From Phylloscopus collybita (lineage: Eukaryota; Chordata; Aves; Passeriformes; Phylloscopidae): a stretch of DNA of 64,000 nt. Both the position numbers and the translations under genes were made by a program. The notes below the pieces were generated by a model. That model did no database searches. It saw nothing but the letters and a program-made list of their open reading frames with translations, and was not told the origin of the DNA. The stretch covers positions 1,715,001 through 1,779,000 of the forward strand of contig JAJNNQ010000075.1 of the NCBI GenBank assembly GCA_027886175.1, in the 5' to 3' direction. Every line of letters begins with the position of its first letter. Within the stretch, counting starts at the first letter, position 1. Shown in pieces: positions 33,384 through 44,900 of this stretch.

Positions 33384-33800
33384 AAAATCACAAATCCCAG
33401 AATGGGCCAGGCTGGAAGGGACCACTGTGGGGTCATCTGATGCCACTTTCCTGCTCCAGCAGGGCCACCCCAGAGCACAGGGGACTGGATTGTATCCAGT
33501 CAGGTCTGGAATATCTCCAGGGAGGGGGACTCCACACCCTCTTGGACAACCTGTTCCAGTGAATTGTCACCAGCACAATAAAGCTCTTCCTTGCGTTCAG
33601 GTGGAACTTCCTGAGCATCAGTTCCTGCCCATTCCTCTTGTCCCATTGCTGGGCACCATGGAGCAGAGCCTGGTCTCTGCTCTGAGCCCTCCCTGCAGAC
33701 ACTGACAGGCATTGATAAAGTCCCCTCTCAGTCATCTCAAGGCTGAACAGGCCCAAGAATTTCAGAATTGGCCCAACTCTCTCAGAAAGCCCCAATGTTT
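33384..33800 (-). mobile_element. CR1 LINE 3' fragment, distinct subfamily
   Basis: The minus strand keeps a divergent reverse-transcriptase end (GLFSLEMTERGL, CLSVSAG, GQELMLRKFHLNARKSF-like codons, then SPPPWRYSRPDW). The plus-strand start reads AATCACAAATCCCAGAATGGGCCAGGCTGGAAGGGACC. It matches the CR1 type with a CTGGAAGGGACCACTGTGGGGTCATCT tail rather than the commoner AACTGGATGATCTT type. Confidence 0.9.
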
Positions 33801-35179
33801 CCTGTTATCTGCCCTCTCCATAACAACATTACAGCGCTCTTCTGCTCCCACATAAACCCAGAGGTTCCCAACGCCACCAAGGCCAGACCCACTGCAGTCC
33901 ATAAAAGAGGGGAACAGGGGCAACTTTACAGATGAGACCATGGACACAGCAGAAGTGTGAGGTTTAAATTGTTGGCTCCAGGTGAGCCCATGTTTGGCCC
34001 TGTTCACTGAGACTTAGCTCATCCTCTTGTACCCATGGCTGAGGTACTCCCCAGTCTCAGTTTTGGATACTCTTCCCTGTGACTCCTCCAGAAAAGAGAC
34101 TTATCCTTTCCATCACAGAAGATCAGCTCTGTTCTGCCCAGGACTCAGTCCTTCCCCAGCAAGCCCCTGAAATTAACAGCAAAATTCTTGCTGATTTTAG
34201 GAAAGAACATGTCAGGGCATTAATTTCTTGCTCTTCCTCCCCAGAAGGAACCATTTACTCCTCTCTCCCCTGAAACAGTTGGAGAAATTTTTCACCACTG
34301 CGCTGATGGAAGAAACGACTCTGCTTAATAGAAGCAGATAGAAAAAATATGAGGTCATTTGGTCACAAATGAAAAACTTGCCTAGTCTTATGGTTTAGTG
34401 CTGAGTTTGCCTGGCCCCTTTTATGATTAGATTATTACTTATTCACTTATTCGCCTATTTAATCATATCAAGGAAGAGTGCCCTACATGACCCTTCTGGG
34501 TACTTGCTGATTCCTTTGTTCTTTTATTCTGCTTTTAACTGAGATTATTTCCATACAGGTACCTTTCATAATGAGCCTTGAATTATTGTACTTTATCATC
34601 CATAAGGTGCTTCTCTGGTTTGCTGGTGTATCCCTATCTATCTGAGCTATTCCTGCAGGACACATTACTCTTAAATGACTCACAAGGATCAGCCATTCAC
34701 AGAGTCCTGGATTTTAAGGATGGCTGGCCCCTTCTCTTTCTTCACCTCCTGAAAAGTGATGGCCTTAGACATTACATTGTTCCTGAACTTCCTGGCTGTC
34801 ACAGAGTGTCTTTCAAAACTAATACAAACTAAATCAAAAGGTACAAAGCTTGTCAGGGCACTAAGCACCAGCAAAAGGTGTGAATGAATTATAATTTCAG
34901 ATCTCTTTTTTAAAGTTTTTTAAACTTTACCTCAGCTTCCTTAGCCAGAATTTTGCTGTTTTGTTGATGTGGGGTATTTTTAACTAAAGGTGAAACAGGT
35001 TGTGTAAGAGAGAAGGCAATTTGAAATTCTACATAGGACACGCTGTTTACAGATTTCTTGTGAAGTTGTCCCTGTGAACATCTATAATTTGTTTAAAAAT
35101 CGACCCCGTGTTTTCTGGTCGCATCTACCTGGTTTAACTAAGGGTGATTTCATACAGGGAGGCTTCTTCTATCACAACA
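33801..35179. other. Unique AT-leaning non-coding sequence
   Basis: No gene or repeat recognised. Confidence 0.5.
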
Positions 35180-35345
35180 CATCCATGAGACAGTAGTATT
35201 CTCCCTATCTCACAGTTAAGAACACACAGGGAACAAGGGGACTTGTTTTCAGCTGTATTTCTTAGTAGCAGAGATAGAAGGAAGATTACAGAGTGCAGAT
35301 TCTCAGTTTTATTGTTCAGCCATTAGACCACATCCCATCGCTGCC
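35180..35345 (-). mobile_element. MIR/CORE-SINE-like fossil
   Basis: TATTCTCCCTATCTCACAGTTAAGAACACA, ACTTG, CAGCTGTATTTCTTAGTAGCAGAG, AGATTCTCAG and GTTCAGCCATTAGACCAC run in the order of the MIR reverse complement (ATTATCCCCATTTTACAG, AGGAAACTGAGGC, CACACAGCTAGTAAGTGGCAGAG, CTAACCACTAGACCA). About 165 bases, decayed but colinear. Confidence 0.6.
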
Positions 35346-36045
35346 CCAAAATGTGTTATGAATTGTTTCTATTTTTGCTAATCTTTCTTTAGTGATGGGA
35401 CTGCACTGGGTGACTTCTTGGGTTCCTTCCTAGCCTCACCCTCCGTGTATCAAGCTGGAAATTGAACTTTGCTTGTAAAATCAGAAGATCCTTTCAAAAC
35501 AGCGAAAAAATATAAGAAACAAGTTGTGAACCTGCAATGGCACCGATGCATCTCTTGCTAAGAAAAGATGCAGTAGTAGTCAAAATTTCATCCTGATTTT
35601 ATCTAACTGACCAGTCAGAAGTACCCACTTTAATCCAAGCAATAGGAAGGACAGAGCTCAGAAAGATGACTCAGATCCTGAGCCAAGGAAAATATAAAAT
35701 TTGCATGTTCAGCTTTGGTCCAGAGCACAGAAGTTTGGACTGGCACTCTTTCACATGACTGGCAGCTGAAAGCTGTGCCCTGGGAGACAACCTGGGAAGA
35801 AAACACGATCCAAGAAATTCCAGGGAAGCAGTGAGGCTCTCTAAATGCCATTGTCCTGCCTCACCCTGTGGGCCGAGGGTTACAACCACAAAGATTTCAT
35901 CCAGCACAGGAGCTGTGACCTGCAGCAATCCATGCATGGCCTCGGAAGGGACAACACTGACTGGGGGAGGAAAGAGCTGGAAAAGGTGCCAGGCATCTAA
36001 CTGGCCTTCATGGCACTGAACTGCTGCAGGGCTGGCCTTGGAAAA
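35346..36045. other. Unique non-coding sequence
   Basis: Nothing recognised. A 126-codon minus frame (35671-36051) has no domain. Confidence 0.5.
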
Positions 36046-36190
36046 GTTCACAGAATTGCCGAGTGGTTTGGGTTGGAAGGGACCTTAAAGATCATCTCAT
36101 CCCACCTCCCTGCCATGGGCAAGGGCACCTCCCACTAGACCAGGTCGCTCCAAGCCCCATCCAACCTGTCCTTGAACACTTCCAAGTTGA
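36046..36190 (-). mobile_element. CR1 LINE 3' end
   Basis: TGGTTTGGGTTGGAAGGGACCTTAAAGATC, CCTGCCATGGGCAAGGGCACC, CCACTAGACCAGG and CATCCAACCTGTCCTTGAACACTTCCA. One of the least decayed tails in the window. Confidence 0.95.
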
Positions 36191-37867
36191 TTCTTAGAAA
36201 TCCATGGTTTTCATGGCTTTGCATGAAACACGTGAGTCCCGCACCACCAAAATACTCCGGTGTGAGAACATCAGAGGCACGGAGCTGTGTTTGTTGTCAC
36301 ATGATGAGTCAACACATTAAGTGCTTGTGTGTCTGTGTCTAACCATGTTTTCAATACCTCCACCCACACTGATCCCACCAGCCTACTTGGAGAAGATTCC
36401 TGAGCCCAGCCTCCACAAAATTTGAAGAGAAGTTCCAGCCTTTTTTAGTTGTCTCAGTAAATTGAACCAGGACGGACCAAACTTCTCCAGCAGATATTCA
36501 CTTAAGTCCCTCAAGCATGGTTTATTTCCAAATACAAGATCTGAAATCAATAGATATAGACAGTAGGAACCCTATTTCAAAGTTTTATCTGTTTTCAAGG
36601 TGGATACCTCCATAAAAACAAGTTTTAATGCTACCCAAGTAAGCAGAAATAATCTAGACAATGCAATCAGCGAAGAGTCACCACATGTGACTGACTCTCC
36701 AGATGGGCCACAGCAATGACTGCTCTGTCATTGTCAAATCGTGTGATTTCTGGACATTTGAGGTGAACAAGAACTCCAGAAAGAATTGGTGCTGCAATTC
36801 CAACTGGCATTTTACTGGAAAACAAGCAGCGTGTGCTCACTGGTGTCTGAGCAGTGCAGAAGATGAGTGGCCAGCACATTAGACAGAAATATTCATCACA
36901 GTTTGTTCTGCAGTGACCAACGCCTCAAAGAATCAAAGTTGTGAGGAAGTGGAGGAGTTGACACAGGAAGGTTACAGAAAGATTCTACAAATACAGCTAA
37001 AAGTTGAAAAAAGAGCCCCCATGGGTAGGTGCCCAAAAAAAAAAAATCCCTGTCCTTTATTGGCCAGACTCACAGTTTGCAGGGAGATGTGATCAGGGAC
37101 AGTGTTTCTCCTGAAAAATTGCAATTTTAATTCCTTCAAGAGGGTGGGGAATGAACTTGAGTCTTTGAATTACGTTCATTCATAACACAGAATCAGAAAC
37201 ACCTTTACAAATAATATTCTTGTCATGCTGTGTTGTTGTTAAAGCCTGTGGGTTTTGGAGGGACTGGGAGCCAGGCAGTGGTTTAGACAAAAGCTGAGCA
37301 GGATTCTGAGCAGCGATTAAAGGACAGGTTTATAAAAGAAGCTGGCAGATGATGAAAGGAAATTGTCAGGTGATGCAGTCACGAAAGGCAAACAAATAAA
37401 AACAAATTCAGGGAGCAGTGATTTCTTTCTGAAGGCAGAAGAATCAACATGTCTAAAAGGAAAGGGAAGGGAGTGTGGAGATGAAGGAGAGGAGACAAGT
37501 TTGTATTTCCATTCTGAGCAGAGAAAAACCAAGTTTCAGACCCGAAGAGCCAGTGAAATAGTTTATTACTTCAGCTTTCTGCTATTTGTTGCTGTCTATT
37601 TATCTTATTTTATTAAAGTACTGAATCCATCTCTTTTGTGAAGTGTCCATTATACAGAGTTAAAAAAAACTTTTTAAGCCTCCTGTGATATAGATTGCAG
37701 CAGGAGCAATGAGTCAAAAAGAGAGCTATTTCTCATCTGCTGCTTCTATTTCCAAAAGCCAATCACGTGGATGTGCTAAGATGGGCTTAATAGGATCAGA
37801 GCAGTGATTGGGATCCTGGAAAGAAATGGGGTCACAAACACAAGCTTTCCAAAAACTGAGGCCTAAA
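36191..37867. other. Unique non-coding sequence
   Basis: A12 at about 37036-37047 is the only simple repeat. No gene recognised. Confidence 0.5.
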
Positions 37868-38452
37868 AGTCTTACAAGGCCAAGTGCAAGGTCCTGCAGT
37901 GGGCTGGAGGAACACCTGGTATCAATACAGGCTGGGGGGTGAAGGGATTTGGGAAGAACATAGGGATCCTGGTGGATGAAAAGTGGGACATGATCCAGCA
38001 CCGTGTGCTCACAGCCCAGAATGCTCACTATATCCTGAGTTTCTGGGATTATCCTCCTCAGCACCACTCTGGTGAGAGGAGAAGGCTCCAGTGAGGCCCT
38101 AGAACAGTCTTTCAGTACCTAGAAGGGGTTTGTAAGAAAGATGGGGAGAGACCTTTTAGCAGGGCCTGTAGTGATAAGACAAGGAATAAGGATTTTAAAC
38201 TAAAAGAGGTAAGATTCAGACCAAATATAAGGAAAAAAATTTTTTTTTTTTTTTTTAACACCTTGAGGATGGTGAAACGCTGGGCCAGATTGCTCAGAGA
38301 ATTTTGGTAGAGTCCAGATTTGGTCCCTGGAAACATTCAAGATGAGGTTGGATGGGGCTCTGAACAACCTGGTCTGCCTGAAGATGTCCCTTTTCATGAC
38401 CTTTAAAGGACATCTGGTGCAATCTAAGCTATTCTGTGATACCATGGTTCCA
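37868..38452 (+). mobile_element. CR1 LINE 3' fragment, about 0.58 kb, with an internal T-run
   Basis: Starts at GTGCAAGGTCCTGCAGTGGG and passes ATACAGGCTGGGGGG, ATCCTGGTGGATGAAAAGTGGGACATGA and GGATTTTAAACTAAAAGAGG to CATTCAAGATGAGGTTGGATGGGGC and a decayed TTCTGTGATACCATGG end. At 38234-38256 the expected AGGAAGAAATTCTTT has become A7 followed by a run of 16 T. Reverse transcriptase frames are broken. Confidence 0.93.
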
Positions 38453-39103
38453 AGGCTGGGTGAACAGTTTATGTTATCACTGTGAAGGTGGGAAGAGCTT
38501 CCTGATATTGACCCTAAACAGTGATACCACTCCTGAACACTGATATCCTCCCAACTCACCTACTCAGCCTCTTCAAACACAGCAGAAGAAGAAAAAAGAA
38601 GGAAAAAACAGGACATCCAATACCCAGTAGGGTTCTAAATTTAGTCATTGTGGGGGATACCAAACATCTCATCTCAGGTTTCTCTTGCTGGGAAGTAAGA
38701 AGTGCAAAGAGAAAACCCCAGCATAGAGGGATTTATGATGATGTAGTTTAGAAAATGACAGGGAATTGATCGGAGAAGAATTAGCTTCTAGAATAATGAA
38801 GATATAGCAGAATTTGAATAATTCAGAATCAGATTCTAGAATTCTAGAATTCGAATGGTTTTCACAGTTCTGGCTGTACTCACACTGACCCTGGACTGAA
38901 CTGTGCTCATAGCAGGGCAAGTCCTGCGAGATGGGCTCAGGATCAAGCAGGACCTGCCTTTCTCTGGTGTTTAAGCATCATTGGCTGCTGTTCTTTGGGA
39001 GAAGAGTGAAGCTTTCCTACCTGGCAATCCCACCTCTGAAGGAGCCCCTGAGAGTCAAAATTGAGTGTTCGCTACCACTTCATGAAAGGACTCAGAGATG
39101 TTT
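38453..39103. other. Unique sequence with clustered TTCTAGAA palindromes
   Basis: TTCTAGAA occurs at 38786-38793, 38834-38841 and 38842-38849. The last two lie within an 18-base perfect palindrome (38833-38850). No gene recognised. Confidence 0.55.
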
Positions 39104-39190
39104 TGTCCATCTTGCAGACTAGGACTTCAGACAGAGACATGGAACAATTTTTTCAGAGTCCCACAGGGCTCCTAAAAGTAAGCTGTAGTT
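39104..39190 (-). mobile_element. MIR/CORE-SINE-like fossil
   Basis: CATCTTGCAGACTAGGACTTCAGACAGAGACATGG, then CAGAGTCCCACAGGGCTCCTAAAAGTAAGCTG, follows the MIR reverse complement order (CATTTTACAGATGAGGAAACTGAGGCACAGAG, then GGTCACACAGCTAGTAAGTGGC). Short and decayed. Confidence 0.5.
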
Positions 39191-39371
39191 TCCTGCTGAT
39201 AAAACCAACCATTTCCTCAGGAGACACTTCCAACCCTTCTTTGGAGGATTTGTCTCTCTTTGCAAGCTCAGAGAATGAAAGAGTCTGAATGAAAATGGCT
39301 GGGAATGCAGAGGAAGCAGGAAATACATCTCCAGGCTCCTTCTGCACTGGGAATATTCACTTCACCGGCAT

Positions 39372-39430
39372 CTCATGGAATCGCAGAATTGCAGAACCTC
39401 CCGAGTTGAAAGGGACCCACAGGAAACAGG
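39372..39430 (-). mobile_element. CR1-like terminal scrap
   Basis: TCATGGAATCGCAGAATTGCAGAACC, then GAGTTGAAAGGGACCCACAGG, resembles the last 50 bases of a CR1 tail. Too short for a subfamily. Confidence 0.6.
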
Positions 39431-39490
39431 ACAGCACCAAGAATCTCACCACGCATCTATAGTTACTTAACCAATTACTGCAACAACCAA

Positions 39491-39652
39491 AGAAATGAAA
39501 TACATTGTAATATAAATATATGTACATATAAATGCACATATAAATATAGCAACATATATAAATGCACGAATGAATATGCATTATATGCAAATATATATAT
39601 CTATATTTATAAAAATACATTTATCTATGCATATAAATACATTATATTGGTT
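39491..39652. repeat. AT-rich imperfect (ATATAAATRY)n low-complexity tract
   Basis: Repeated ATATAAAT, GCACATAT and ATATATAT blocks over about 160 bases. Open frames across it are rich in Tyr and Ile purely through composition. Confidence 0.9.
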
Positions 39653-40669
39653 TAGGGAAAAAGATAAAGGCAACAGCTGCTGCTTCAAAATGGGAAAATA
39701 AAAGCCCTGGAACAAATTTCTCAGACTCCTGTAGGGCTCTCTTTTACAGCAGCTCTCCCAGGCATAAAAAGAAATTTTTCCTGCCCTGGGTAGAAGGGCA
39801 TATCAGCCCTCCAGCTCCACTGTTACGTCATTTAATGCCTATTGCCTGGATTAATAGGCCTCTCAATTGAAAATACTTTTTGGAGCAGAACTTGGCTGCA
39901 GCTGTTTTCCTTTCTGGGGATCTCCTACAGTGCTCTATAAAGCAGCAGATTAAATACTGATGGAGCAGTGCTGGGAAACAGCAATTGTAGCTGTGGTGAT
40001 TGTTCATACTTATGCCTGGACATAAGAGCTCGGCATCTGAGTGAGAGAATATTAGTTGAGATGATGGGGTCGTGCTTTGGTGTACCCAGACTCATATTTA
40101 GGAGGTATAAATAGAGCAGCAAACACCTTCACAGGGCTAAAGGTACATTATTTGTACTTTCTGTGACAGTCTGTAGTCCTGCTAGAGACAGATACGCTAG
40201 TGATACATCCTAGCCTTGAAAATGCATGTGCTCATTGGATTTATTAACAGCAGAATGGTTTCTCTTGGAACAAAACCATTTTAGGAGGTTCAACACGTAA
40301 TTGATCCTGTAATATATAATTTTGGATCAGCATCGCTGCTTCTCATTCTCCTGAAGATACTTAGCAAAGTCTGATTTGTTCATAAGAGTCCTGGGTGAGA
40401 AGGTTTTGGAGAAAGGAATGCTATCCCCATCCTTCTTCCTTTGCTCCTCTTCCAAAGCCACTGGGCGCAGGATCTTTGCAAGCATGGGCAGCGTTGGTCA
40501 AACACAGATTTTCCTGAAACACAGAAAGCCCAGCTGGCAGCAGCTACTCTCTGGGTGCCCCCACACCCTCCCTTCCCAGGAACTGGGTCCTGTGCTGGCA
40601 TGGCAGGATGTTTTCCAGAGTGAGTTATGCTGGATGCTGACCCTTATCTGAGGTGCTGATTGGTCTGTT
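39653..40669. other. Unique non-coding sequence
   Basis: Contains a TTACGTCA half-CRE-like site at 39823-39830. No gene recognised. Confidence 0.5.
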
Positions 40670-41038
40670 GTTTGTATTTTTTGGGGGGTTTTTTGGTTTG
40701 TTTGGGTGTTGTTGTTGTTGTTGCTGTTTTTAAGAAGTTTTTTAAAGTTTTATTTTAGTATTTTGTATTTGCTTATTGGAATGGAGTTTTTTACAATTTT
40801 ACATAAATAACTTTTTCTGCTATTGTAACTGTCTACTCATGTTTACATTCTTCTCATAAGGAGAAGACTGCTGATGAACTGTTAAGTTGACCAGTGTGGT
40901 CGAAGAGGAAGATTTTCCTCCTCCAATCCGTGGTCACTGCTGGAATTCTATAAATGTTAAAGTCTGTAAATAAACTTTCCCTTTTTTGCCTTGGACATCT
41001 CAGTGTGCGAGTGTCATTTCTTTGTGTTGTGTGTGACA
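40670..41038 (+). mobile_element. Solo-LTR-like element (endogenous retrovirus type)
   Basis: Features in order: T/G-rich repeats including (GTT)5 at 40707-40723, a GAAGACTGCTGATGAACTG block, CTGGAATTCTATAAATGTTAAAGTCTG, an AATAAA signal at 40969-40974, then a U5-like segment GCCTTGGACATCTCAGTGTG ending in GTGTGACA. That order fits an LTR U3-R-U5 of an old avian ERVL-like element. No internal retroviral gene is seen on either side. Left boundary uncertain. Confidence 0.45.
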
Positions 41039-41330
41039 ATGGCCTGCCTTGCAGAGAGGCCAGGAGCATTTTCCGTGGAATTGCTCTGTTGTCTGGGTCT
41101 GGGTCTGGAGGTGAGCAGATTTCCTTCTTCTTCTCTGCCCACCTTGACCAGGCACTTTGAATTGCTCATTCATTACCTGTGACGTGGCTGTACCTGGCTA
41201 TTAATTATCAGCACCATCAGCCTCAAGTCGCACGAGGTCTCACAGCTATCAGCATGGGATGGATTAGCAGGAATTCCCAGACATCCATTCCTGGTCCAGA
41301 AAGTCCTTCCCACTGCCATCTTTGTGTGCA

Positions 41331-41512
41331 GGTTGCCCCAGAGATGTTCCACAACATCCTTCCCAGCCCTGGAGGTGTTCAAGGCCAGGCTGGATGGAGC
41401 TCTGAGCAACCTGGTCGAATGGAGAGTGTCCCTGCATGTGGCAGAGGGGTGGAACAGGATGATCTTGAAGGTCCCTTCTATCCCAAGCAATTCCAGGATT
41501 CTATCATTGTAT
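41331..41512 (+). mobile_element. CR1 LINE 3' end
   Basis: CCCTGGAGGTGTTCAAGGCCAGGCTGGATGG, GGAACAGGATGATCTTGAAGGTCCCTTC and CCAGGATTCTATCATTG. Faces the opposite-strand CR1 at 41735 across about 220 bases. Confidence 0.94.
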
Positions 41513-41734
41513 TTTCAATTACAGCCCAGAATAGATTTCCAGAGGGATATCCAGTAAAGATTGGACAGAGACTGGCCTGACACAGGTCACTCCTATTTTC
41601 TTGCAACCAACATCATGGAGTGATGCTTAAAATACTGCAGCATCCTGGGCTTGAGCAGTAACTTTAAACTCTGTGAGGATAGAAATGTACTGGGAAGCAG
41701 CCTTGTGTTTTATGTCAAGCTGAGAGGGGGCAGA

Positions 41735-41907
41735 ATCACAGAGTCAGTGATTTGGGCTGGAAAAGGACCTCACAGAGCATCTCATTCAACCCCCCTGCCA
41801 TGGGCAGGGACACCTTCCACTAGACCAGGTTCCTCAGAATTCCATCCAACCTGGCCTTGAAGACTTTCAGGAATGGAGCATCCGCAGCTTCTCTGGGCAG
41901 AGAAGAT
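41735..41907 (-). mobile_element. CR1 LINE 3' end
   Basis: CAGAATCACAGAGTCAGTGATTTGGGCTGG, CCTGCCATGGGCAGGGACACCTTCCACTAGACC and CCATCCAACCTGGCCTTGAAGAC, then CATCCGCAGCTTCTCTGGGCAG. Tail-to-tail partner of the copy ending at 41512. Confidence 0.94.
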
Positions 41908-44900
41908 GCTTTTTACCTCTTCCAAACAACCTCCTTCATTGGAAGGTCACCAATCCCTATCTGCTGCCATCCTAGAAACAAGCAGTTTGAGAGGAAGTAG
42001 CTGTCAAGGAGAGGAGAACAGTAGGAATCTGAGAGCAGATCTAATGCTAAACCCAGGCTTTCTAAAGCCTGATAAATGTCAGCCTTGTTTGTTTTCAAGT
42101 AGGTGGTGGGAATAGAGCAAAGGCTGCTCTGTGTTACTTCAGTCTGACTAATGCTGCCAGAGCCAGGCTGCTGAGCTGCTGATGAAAATGTAACTCAACA
42201 GGTCTCTGACACCTTTAAACACCTCTCCCTGCTTCCCTAGAGGAAACCTGGATCTGAGGTCCGCAGGGATGATGTGAAATGGCAGCAGAGGCGTCCCAGA
42301 GGGACGTGCAGCCAGAGGCTTGCAAGGGAAAGAAGCAGAGGGAAGTGGTGATGCTGTATGGAAACAGAATTCCCAGGGGTGTAGGAAGCTCGACTAAACA
42401 GCTTTGCACTCTCTGTTCCCCCCATTGAGGCCACCCTGCCACACACCCACAAAAACCAGAAGCTCCTCTTGGTCACCCCCGCTTCAGCAGTGCCAGCCTA
42501 CTCCTCCTGGGAGCAGGAGATGTCAGGGTTTGAAGAGCATCATCAGGATAATAGCACGATTGCTGTTTTACTCCTAAATTATGCATCACCCCCCCAGCAC
42601 ACGCTCCCAGCAGGTGTCTGTCTCCGAGCTGTACAAGGGCACTGTCAGCTCCACGCTTGTCACCAGCCTGGAGCAGCTGAAGAGGAGATGGTCCCACCTC
42701 TCCTGGGTGCTCCCAGGCATTTTAAACATGAAGTTAGGTCAGCAAATTGAGAGCCATCACTGGTGGAGCAGTAGGGACCAGAACTGGTAACAACTGAGGG
42801 AAGGGGGCCTCAGTGTGCTGTGGACAGGGGGTGGTCAGAACTTTTTAAACCAATCAGAGCAGTCTCACCTATTTTATATTGTCATGTCCACCCATTTTTT
42901 GAGCCCAAAAGAAAGGGTTTCTTTTTGCATAAGTAGCTTTCCTGAGTCTCTGTTGGGTCGTGGTCTAGCTCTGCCAGGATTATATTGGCTTTTCTGCAGC
43001 ACAATCAATGCAATCCTTTCCAGTTTCATTTATATTTTTTTGTTGTTGTTGTTGTTGTTGTTGATCAGGTGAGAAAGTGGGGACATCCAAAAAGAAGCTG
43101 AGCACTGAAGTAGGAGAGTCCCAGTGCTTTTGTACTGGCTCACTGAGGTCCATTTTTCGTGTGGAGTATGACCTGTGGTCCCCTTACACAGCAGGACTGT
43201 GTTGGTTCAAAGCATGGTGTGACTTACATGTGCCTCACTAGAAAAAAAGGTCTTTTCTTACTGTGGTGCATTCACAGCTCTAGCACAAACCCCTAAGTGC
43301 CCCACAAGTGGTAAAGACAGGGCTGCAGCTGAACTTATCTCCAGGGAGGGAGCAGAACTGGAGAAGGGAATTTATCCAAGCTCCTTTAATGTGGATGATG
43401 AATGCCTGACCTGAGGGGACTGACTGCAGCAAGTGACCTTTCCGACATCAAGACTCCTTCACCACAGCCTGAATTATCCTGTGATCCTTGCAGAAAGGAC
43501 CCTGGGATCTGCCATTCCAGATTCAAAAAGCCTGTTAAGGCCATCTGCCCCAGGCCTGACCCTGTTTGCTTTCTGATCCCAAATAGGTACCACGGTCATT
43601 TCTGGAAGATGGGGAGCACTGCCCTTACATACACAGCCCATGCAAAACCTCTTTCCAAACATCTCACCCATATCTCATTTTTTTTTTTCCCTCCTTGGAC
43701 TCTTCTTTGAGTTGATCTTTCCAAACCACTGACCCAGTGACCCCATTCCCTCCCCCACCTCCCGGCCCTGCCCCCAGTAGGTCTCCAATTAAATCCAAAA
43801 TTGCCTCTGCACAAAAGCAGCTCTGTCAGCTCCATTCAGAGGGGAACAAGTGGCCTGACTGAATAGCTTTGGGCGCACTGGAAACCGAGAAACAGTGTGG
43901 TCTTGTGTTAAAGTTGAATGGTGGCGAGGGGGGTGGTTGGAGGTTGAGGGGGAGCCTTGAATCAGTTAAAGTAATTATTGAGTCATTCAGGAGGCTGGGG
44001 ATGGAGCAGGATTCTTCTCCAACAAAGCCCTGCAATAGACACATAAGGCATTTCACCCCTTAAGGATGTCTTGGGCAGAAAAGGAGAGTATCAGGTATAA
44101 AGCAGTAATTTGTACAAGTCAGAGCTATTGTGATGCTCTGGCCTCTTGTTCCTCTTTCCAGATGGTTGATCTTGGACCTTACTCCTCTTCGCTTCTCTTT
44201 TCAATTCAGGGAGTCCAAAGGTCTAATTCAGTTCTTGTGGTGCAGGGGGGAACAGCTGAGGGTGTTTATGTACATCGTGCAGACAAGGGACTCGATTGCT
44301 TTGTTTGTCCTGGAGTCATCTCAGCACTGACAGCCGGGGAAACGCTGTCAGGATCATTACACAGACAGCTCTATCATCTGTCTGACAGTTAATACTAATC
44401 TGACAGCCTCCTGAGCAAAGTACTCTGGGTGTAACCCAAACCCTAAAAACTGCCACCCATCAGCTCAGCGGGAAGACCACATCTGTGGATGTGTCAGTGC
44501 CCTCCATCAAAAACCAACCCACGAGGGACAGGGACAGAGGAGACAGCCATTTAAAAGGCCAGGAGAGGAACTGTCCAGCAGGAAGATGAGGCAGTAGTCC
44601 AAAAACAGCACTGGCTTTCTACAGAGGTTCCTCTGCTGCTGCAGGGCATGGGCTCTCCCAAAGCAAGCTGTGATTCAGGGGCAGGAAAACAGGCTCTGTT
44701 ACTCTGTCACAGACAGAGTTAGCCCAGTAGCATGGGATCCACTGCAGGCTGCCTCTCTCTCCTCTCAGAATATCTCAAGACATTTTTGGACAAACTTTCA
44801 GTGAAGAGACTCATGTTGATGCTTAACATGTCAGACCATATCACACTTATCAATCAGAGAACACCGAAAGGACAAGATTCGTAGCAACAACTTAGTTCCT

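Noticed and set aside
38833..38850. Functional heat-shock element
   Set aside because: The palindromic units are not in the 5-base phase needed for three consecutive nGAAn repeats.
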